A DNA stretch of 9,600 nucleotides from DALYDK01 sp964415715 (GTDB lineage Bacteria > Patescibacteriota > Saccharimonadia > Saccharimonadales > CAIOMD01), in contig CAYQBK010000086.1 of assembly GCA_964415715.1 (NCBI GenBank), forward strand, positions 1 through 9,600, given 5' to 3'. A model generated the notes under the pieces. That model did not search any database. It was given only the letters and a program-made list of their open reading frames with translations, and was not told the origin of the DNA. The translations under genes were made by a program, and so were the position numbers. The first letter of the stretch is position 1; each line of letters starts with the position of its first letter. Shown piece after piece: positions 6,354 through 9,600 of the stretch.

Positions 6354-6357
6354 TTTT
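6339..6357. terminator. Weak AT-rich hairpin between convergent genes
   Basis: AAAACT (6339-6344) pairs with AGTTTT (6352-6357) around a 7-nt loop, spanning the end of the BaxI_1 gene just before the hydrolase stop. On the minus strand a run of Ts follows. The stem has only one G-C pair, so its strength as a bidirectional terminator is doubtful. Confidence 0.22.
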
Positions 6358-6360
6358 GTC

Positions 6361-7179
6361 TTAAGTCAAGGTATTTATTTGTTTGGCTATCAGTTTGCTG
6401 TATTTATTGGTTAATGAGTGACCACCACTATATGAGATCAATGAAATGTTGTTATTCTTAGTGGCCGCCTCGTTGAAATGTTTTGACACCAAAAGTATAT
6501 CCAATCTGCCATAAATTATAACTGTTTTGACAGGTGCCTTGATAAGTTTGTTTAGGCTATCTTGGTTGTTTATTGAGTTGACTAAACTTTTTTTAAATGA
6601 TATCCAGGTTTTATCATCAAGGGTAAAACCACTGAGCTTGTTGGATATTAGCTTGGTCGCGCGTAGGGTTATATTGGGTCGTTTGGATATTTCAGAATAT
6701 AGGTTTATGTATATATTGCTTTTTCTTTTGGTAGATTTCTTTAGATCTAATGGTAAATCGGTGTCATCGGCCACATATAGGGGTGGGCTACATAAAATCA
6801 TTTCTTTGATATTCAGAGACATAGTGTTCATTATCTCAATTGCTATTAGTGACCCAAGTGAGTGACCTACTAATATAAAGGGCTGTTTAACGTGGTGCTT
6901 TTTTATTGTATGGATTATCTGTTTGGCGTGGTTGGTGAGATTGTAACTATTTGTATCTGGCTTGGGTGATTTGCCAAATCCGAGTAAGTCGATGGTTATT
7001 ATCTGGTATATATCAGTATTAATATATTTGATAACGTCGTTCCATACGGTTGAATCACTAGCGATACCATGTATTAGCACAACGGGTGTTTTTGAACCGT
7101 TACTAGGCGTTTCTGTGTATTGCAGATTGTAGGGTTGTTTTAGTGTTTCATGCCAAAAATTTGATAGCCGTTTAATCAT
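6361..7179 (-). CDS. Alpha/beta-fold hydrolase
   Basis: A 272-residue protein with no signal peptide. The oxyanion-loop motif VVLIHGIASDSTVW lies at 33-46 and LLGFGKSPKP at 65-74. The nucleophile elbow GHSLG places Ser107 as catalytic, the acid is probably Asp227 in IIYGRLD, and the base is His254 in SGGHSL. The cap region (about 133-205) is lysine-rich. All three catalytic positions are present in the right order, so it should be an active serine hydrolase (esterase, lipase or similar); the substrate cannot be told. Its ATG overlaps the CPBP gene stop by 4 nt (ATGA, 7176-7179), with a GGGGGAG ribosome-site-like run about 12 nt upstream inside the CPBP gene. This predicts translational coupling in one transcript. 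Confidence 0.92.
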   Translation of the reverse strand: MIKRLSNFWHETLKQPYNLQYTETPSNGSKTPVVLIHGIASDSTVWNDVIKYINTDIYQIITIDLLGFGKSPKPDTNSYNLTNHAKQIIHTIKKHHVKQPFILVGHSLGSLIAIEIMNTMSLNIKEMILCSPPLYVADDTDLPLDLKKSTKRKSNIYINLYSEISKRPNITLRATKLISNKLSGFTLDDKTWISFKKSLVNSINNQDSLNKLIKAPVKTVIIYGRLDILLVSKHFNEAATKNNNISLISYSGGHSLTNKYSKLIAKQINTLT

Positions 7180-7901
7180 TTATTGTTGGTCTCCCCCTCT
7201 AGCTTACGGGCTATTGCAACGCCTAGCATCCCACTAGAGTTTATCGACCAGTGTAGTAGCCATGGCGCAACAATGCTATTGGCCAATATTCGTAACCAGG
7301 CAAATATTAGCCCTGCTGATGCAGTTATGATGACCACCCCTACTATCGAACTATATTTGCGGTGAGCTAAATCTTTGTTGGCTTTTTCGAGTATTTTATT
7401 TTGTTCGAGCATTGATATTGTCGGCAGAATATGCCACAAACCAAATATGACAGATGATATCAATATAGCTATAAGCATAGTGTTGTGTTGTAGTAACAAG
7501 CCGAGCAAAACACCACGAAACAACACTTCTTCAATCAGCGCCGTACCAAATGGAACTCGTATGGTTGCTTCGTAGGTTATAAGTTTGCCACTAGCTTTGG
7601 CTAGGTTATCCCCTAAAAAAAAGCGTCGCAATATGGGGATTGTAGCTATTATAGATGTTCCGATCACTATTGTTCCGGCTGCTAAAATAGCAATAAATAT
7701 ACCTGGTAATATTTTGGTAAATGCTAGGCCCATCTGTTCAAAATTTAAACCAAAGCCCAACCCTAGTAATATAGCCACAATAGCTATACCAATATTTAAA
7801 TACAGATGAAACCTACGTGGCACTAATCTTTCCAAAACTGTGCTGTACAGTAGTATTAGTATCACCAAAACAGCTTCCTGAGCATACGGAGTGTATATCA
7901 T
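7176..7901 (-). CDS. CPBP-family intramembrane glutamic endopeptidase (CAAX/Abi-like)
   Basis: A 241-residue, very hydrophobic protein with helices at about 9-24, 33-52, 65-90, 115-139, 141-158, 185-205 and 208-230. All three CPBP motifs are present: EEVLFRG with Glu124, Glu125 and Arg129; FGLWH with Phe153 and His157; and HWSIN with His217 and Asn221. It should be an active membrane-embedded protease. Relatives include Rce1-type CAAX proteases and bacteriocin-immunity/maturation proteins, but the substrate here is unknown. Between motifs 2 and 3 is a charged loop (about 164-184) that puts 60 residues between the two histidines. AGGAG directly abuts the ATG with no spacer, while TATAAT ends 7 nt before the ATG, so the gene may be expressed from a leaderless mRNA. 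It is the first gene of a pair with the alpha/beta hydrolase. Confidence 0.92.
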   Translation of the reverse strand: MIYTPYAQEAVLVILILLYSTVLERLVPRRFHLYLNIGIAIVAILLGLGFGLNFEQMGLAFTKILPGIFIAILAAGTIVIGTSIIATIPILRRFFLGDNLAKASGKLITYEATIRVPFGTALIEEVLFRGVLLGLLLQHNTMLIAILISSVIFGLWHILPTISMLEQNKILEKANKDLAHRKYSSIVGVVIITASAGLIFAWLRILANSIVAPWLLHWSINSSGMLGVAIARKLEGETNNK

Positions 7902-7908
7902 CTCCTAT

Positions 7909-7914
7909 ATTATA
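7909..7914 (-). promoter_or_regulatory. Leaderless-type -10 element of the CPBP gene
   Basis: A perfect TATAAT whose last base is followed by 7 nt and then the ATG at 7901. RNA polymerase normally starts about 7 nt past this hexamer, which puts the predicted start at the A of the ATG. The only -35 candidate is TTGTAC (7930-7935) at a short 15-nt spacing. Confidence 0.5.
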
Positions 7915-8016
7915 ACTGATATACAGACAGTACAACCTAACCAATTGAAAATCTTTGTATTCTTCTTTTTGTCACGACATAATTACAATATAGTATTTAT
8001 CATTTGTGAGTTTGTA

Positions 8017-8253
8017 TCAGCTAGAACTGTGCTCATGGATAGCTAGCCATTCGTAATATTCTCCACATATTCCCTCAGCTAGTATTTTTGGTTCGCCAGG
8101 CATGTAACCTCCGCTATCCGAATAATTTTTGAATAAATAGTCGTAGAGTGTGTTTGCGATACCCTCATTATAGCCCATAGCACCCATGTATAGCAGTAAA
8201 ACATCGGGCTCTAATACTATTCTTGGTAGAGCTTCTGAATCAGTTTCCTTCAT
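8017..8253 (-). CDS. Small acidic hypothetical protein (78 aa)
   Basis: A 78-residue protein that I do not recognise. It is strongly acidic (13 Asp/Glu against 4 Lys/Arg) and tyrosine-rich, with a single cysteine (Cys63) and no signal peptide or membrane helix. The stretch IVLEPDVLLLYMGAMGYNEG (12-31) could pack as a helix, and the end YYEWLAIHEHSSS is short and polar. There is no Shine-Dalgarno sequence, but TAAAAT (8261-8266) ends exactly 7 nt before the ATG with a TTG-starting -35 (TTGCAT, 8285-8290) 18 nt further up, which fits a leaderless promoter. Codon use and composition look coding, no other long frame competes at this locus, and it stands alone between CPBP and proB. It is probably real, but supported only by composition and the promoter. 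Confidence 0.6.
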   Translation of the reverse strand: MKETDSEALPRIVLEPDVLLLYMGAMGYNEGIANTLYDYLFKNYSDSGGYMPGEPKILAEGICGEYYEWLAIHEHSSS

Positions 8254-8260
8254 GTGAGTT

Positions 8261-8290
8261 ATTTTAACAATATATATTTTTATTATGCAA
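8261..8290 (-). promoter_or_regulatory. Leaderless-type promoter of the 78-aa gene
   Basis: TTGCAT (8285-8290), an 18-nt spacer and TAAAAT (8261-8266), then 7 nt to the ATG at 8253. The predicted start coincides with the ATG, and no Shine-Dalgarno sequence is present. The -35 lies in the outer arm of the palindromic element at 8284-8318. Confidence 0.45.
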
Positions 8291-8318
8291 ATCCAAGCTA
8301 GTGCTAGCTTGGCGCATA
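8284..8318. repeat. Strong palindrome/hairpin between proB and the 78-aa gene
   Basis: The inner arms CCAAGCTA (8293-8300) and TAGCTTGG (8305-8312) are perfectly complementary around a 4-nt loop, and the symmetry extends to 18 of 20 bases as a DNA dyad. The outer arms TATGC (8284-8288) and GCATA (8314-8318) pair across an asymmetric internal loop. It lies about 90 nt past the proB stop. No real T-run follows on either strand, so it is not a standard terminator; its overlap with a -35 element would suit an operator. Confidence 0.55.
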
Positions 8319-8408
8319 TGGCTGGGCAAGTATTAATATTATGTAGTACGGGACATCAGTTAGTATGATGAGTTTATCTTTTGAAACATAAAGTTGACCC
8401 TAGATGTA

Positions 8409-9479
8409 CTAGCAGATGAACATTTTGTCGTAATGTATGAGGGGCTTGATGTTTTTTTGGCCAATTAGTTTGGTCGCTTCGTTTGAATTATATTGAGCGA
8501 TTCCATATCCAATAACTTGATCTTTGCTATTTAGTATTTCTATAACATCACCTTTTTTAAAGTCACCCTGCAGTGCATGTATGCCGACAAATAGCAGGCT
8601 ATTGGCTTTTGTTTCGTCTGTTATAGCAGAGACAGCCTCTGGTTTTATTACAATAACTTTGCCCCTGACTTGGTTTTCGGCGTGAGCGAGTCTCCGCCGT
8701 GCATTTGGGATTTTCTTGCCGGCAATAATCTTGGTTCCGATTTTCTTGCCTGTGATAATATCAATAATAATATTTTCAGTGTAGCCGTTAGCTATAATTA
8801 CCTCGATACCCTGTTTGGCAAGTTTTTTGCCTACAGCAAATTTGGTTGACATACCACCCCTGCCTGCTTCAGATTTGTCGTTAGTTATATAGTTGATATA
8901 TTTTTCAGTAGTTTTTGGTGTGATTGTGGCGATGGTTTTGGTGGGTGATTTCGCTGTATCAAGTAAGCCGTTGACAGATGTCAATATTATTAGTATATCG
9001 GCATTTAACATGGATGCGACATAGCCGGCTAACTCGTCGTTATCGGTAAATATTAGTTCATTTAGTGAAATGGCATCATTTTCGTTAACTATGGGTATGA
9101 CTTTGTCATGCAATAGGCTTTCGAAACAGGTTTTCATGTTAGTGTAATGTGCTTTGTCGCGAAAGTCTTCTTTTGTCGCCAATATTTGGGCACAGTAAAG
9201 ATTTAGCCTTTTGAAATGAACAGAATATCTGTGTATTAGGTGAGCCTGCCCTATGGCTGCGAACAATTGTTTTTCGGCGATGGCCTTAAGTGGCTTGTTT
9301 GTTTTCAGTAGGCTTTTTCCGGCACCCATGGCTCCAGATGATACTAGTACAACATCATGGCCCGAACTTTTAAGTTTTGATATTTGTTCAGCTATGTTAG
9401 CAAGCGATTTTTCATTTAATACCCCACTACTATCTGTTAGTACTTTTGTGCCAACCTTTACAACAATTCGTTTAGTCAT
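8409..9479 (-). CDS. proB: Glutamate 5-kinase with C-terminal PUA domain
   Basis: Phosphorylates L-glutamate with ATP to glutamyl 5-phosphate, the first step of proline synthesis. The amino-acid kinase domain starts at KRIVVKVGTKVLTD and has VVLVSSGAMGAGK (substrate loop), PIVNENDAIS, FTDNDELAGYVASMLNADIL and GRGGMSTKFAVGKKLA (nucleotide/phosphate contacts). The C-terminal PUA domain begins near ARRRLAHAENQVRGKV and continues through LFVGIHALQGDFKKGDVIEI. Length (356 aa) and domain order are those of typical bacterial ProB, with no missing key motif. I chose ATG 9479 because family members start just before KRIVVKVG and an AAGAA ribosome-site-like run lies about 8 nt upstream; ATG 9488 adds three residues and is possible. 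The start overlaps the upstream aminotransferase stop by 8 nt, which suggests co-expression. No proA is visible in the window. Confidence 0.95.
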   Translation of the reverse strand: MTKRIVVKVGTKVLTDSSGVLNEKSLANIAEQISKLKSSGHDVVLVSSGAMGAGKSLLKTNKPLKAIAEKQLFAAIGQAHLIHRYSVHFKRLNLYCAQILATKEDFRDKAHYTNMKTCFESLLHDKVIPIVNENDAISLNELIFTDNDELAGYVASMLNADILIILTSVNGLLDTAKSPTKTIATITPKTTEKYINYITNDKSEAGRGGMSTKFAVGKKLAKQGIEVIIANGYTENIIIDIITGKKIGTKIIAGKKIPNARRRLAHAENQVRGKVIVIKPEAVSAITDETKANSLLFVGIHALQGDFKKGDVIEILNSKDQVIGYGIAQYNSNEATKLIGQKNIKPLIHYDKMFIC

Positions 9480-9600
9480 CGTAGGCATTTCTTATGGCCT
9501 GAGCTAGTATTGGTATTCCTTGTTCTAATTCAGAATCTGGTCGGGCAAAATTTATTCGTAAACACTCTGTGGCATGTGGCCAGTTGGCACTATCTTGGCC
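9472..9600 (-). CDS. PLP-dependent aminotransferase, C-terminal end (partial)
   Basis: The last 42 residues of a protein that runs off the right edge of the window. The segment CLRINFARPDSELEQGIPILAQAIRNAY (positions 13-40 of the visible part) has the usual end of class I/II aminotransferases: 'LRINFA' carrying the substrate-carboxylate arginine, then 'E.GI..LA..I'. It stops at TAA 9472-9474, overlapping the proB start by 8 nt (or 17 nt if proB starts at 9488), so it is likely the upstream gene of one operon. Substrate specificity cannot be judged from this piece; the valine-pyruvate, aspartate and MocR-like types all remain possible. Confidence 0.7.
   Translation of the reverse strand, partial: GQDSANWPHATECLRINFARPDSELEQGIPILAQAIRNAYDD

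Noticed and set aside
6527..6865. Plus-strand frame inside the alpha/beta hydrolase gene
   Set aside because: It is antisense to a gene with a full catalytic triad and encodes no recognisable protein.
9253..9507. Plus-strand frame opposite the proB start
   Set aside because: It lies antisense to the conserved kinase N-terminus, a typical shadow frame.
1..9600. Use of TGA as glycine, as in SR1/Gracilibacteria
   Set aside because: TGA closes the CPBP and 78-aa genes and does not occur inside the intact genes, so the standard code fits.
1..9600. CRISPR array, insertion sequence, tRNA or rRNA
   Set aside because: I found no regularly spaced repeats, transposase-like frame with terminal repeats, or cloverleaf/rRNA signature in the gaps.

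Overview
The window comes from an AT-rich bacterial chromosome (by eye near 40% GC) with short intergenic gaps and the standard genetic code (TGA is used as a stop). My inference is a Patescibacteria (CPR) organism, most likely Saccharibacteria (TM7)-like. The basis is small single-domain envelope proteins, a CAP-domain surface protein, a DUF3137-like plus zf-TFIIB protein and very compact promoters. No phylogenetic marker other than bL25 is present, so this stays an inference.

Layout. 1-1391 (+) holds a membrane-anchored secreted protein of unknown function with three cysteine pairs. It is followed, in the same frame after one TAA, by a decayed C-terminal half of a PurM/AIR-synthetase-type protein. 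1441-2439 (+) encodes a two-zinc-ribbon protein ending in a zf-TFIIB module. 2434-3086 (-) is a near full-length NAD(P)-binding SDR-type gene broken by about four frameshifts. 3149-3835 (+) is a VIT/CCC1 metal transporter that appears to share a bidirectional promoter with the broken SDR gene. 4003-4665 (-) is ribosomal protein bL25 (Ctc form). A 309-bp AT-rich divergent region separates it from a membrane-anchored CAP-domain protein (4975-5583, +), which is followed by a BaxI_1/YccA-type seven-helix protein (5619-6353, +). On the minus strand a CPBP intramembrane protease (7901-7176) and an alpha/beta hydrolase (7179-6361) form a translationally coupled pair. A small acidic hypothetical protein (8253-8017) follows. 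At the right edge (-) the end of a PLP aminotransferase overlaps the start of glutamate 5-kinase (proB).

How the genes work together. No multi-gene defence, mobile or biosynthetic system is visible. The genes look like small independent units: envelope proteins (224-aa protein, CAP protein, BaxI_1, CPBP), metal handling (VIT), translation (bL25) and one amino-acid unit (aminotransferase-proB). The two best co-transcription cases are CPBP-hydrolase (ATGA overlap) and aminotransferase-proB (overlapping ends).

Most worth a second look: two genes whose TATAAT-like -10 hexamers sit exactly 7 nt before the ATG, predicting leaderless mRNAs; the gene decay at purM and the SDR gene, where every frameshift maps to a short homopolymer; the CCC-TAG site in the purM remnant, which resembles a +1 recoding site; a near-perfect 20-bp palindrome upstream of the small hypothetical gene; and interlocked -10 elements between the SDR gene and VIT. 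I did not find a clearly new biological system.
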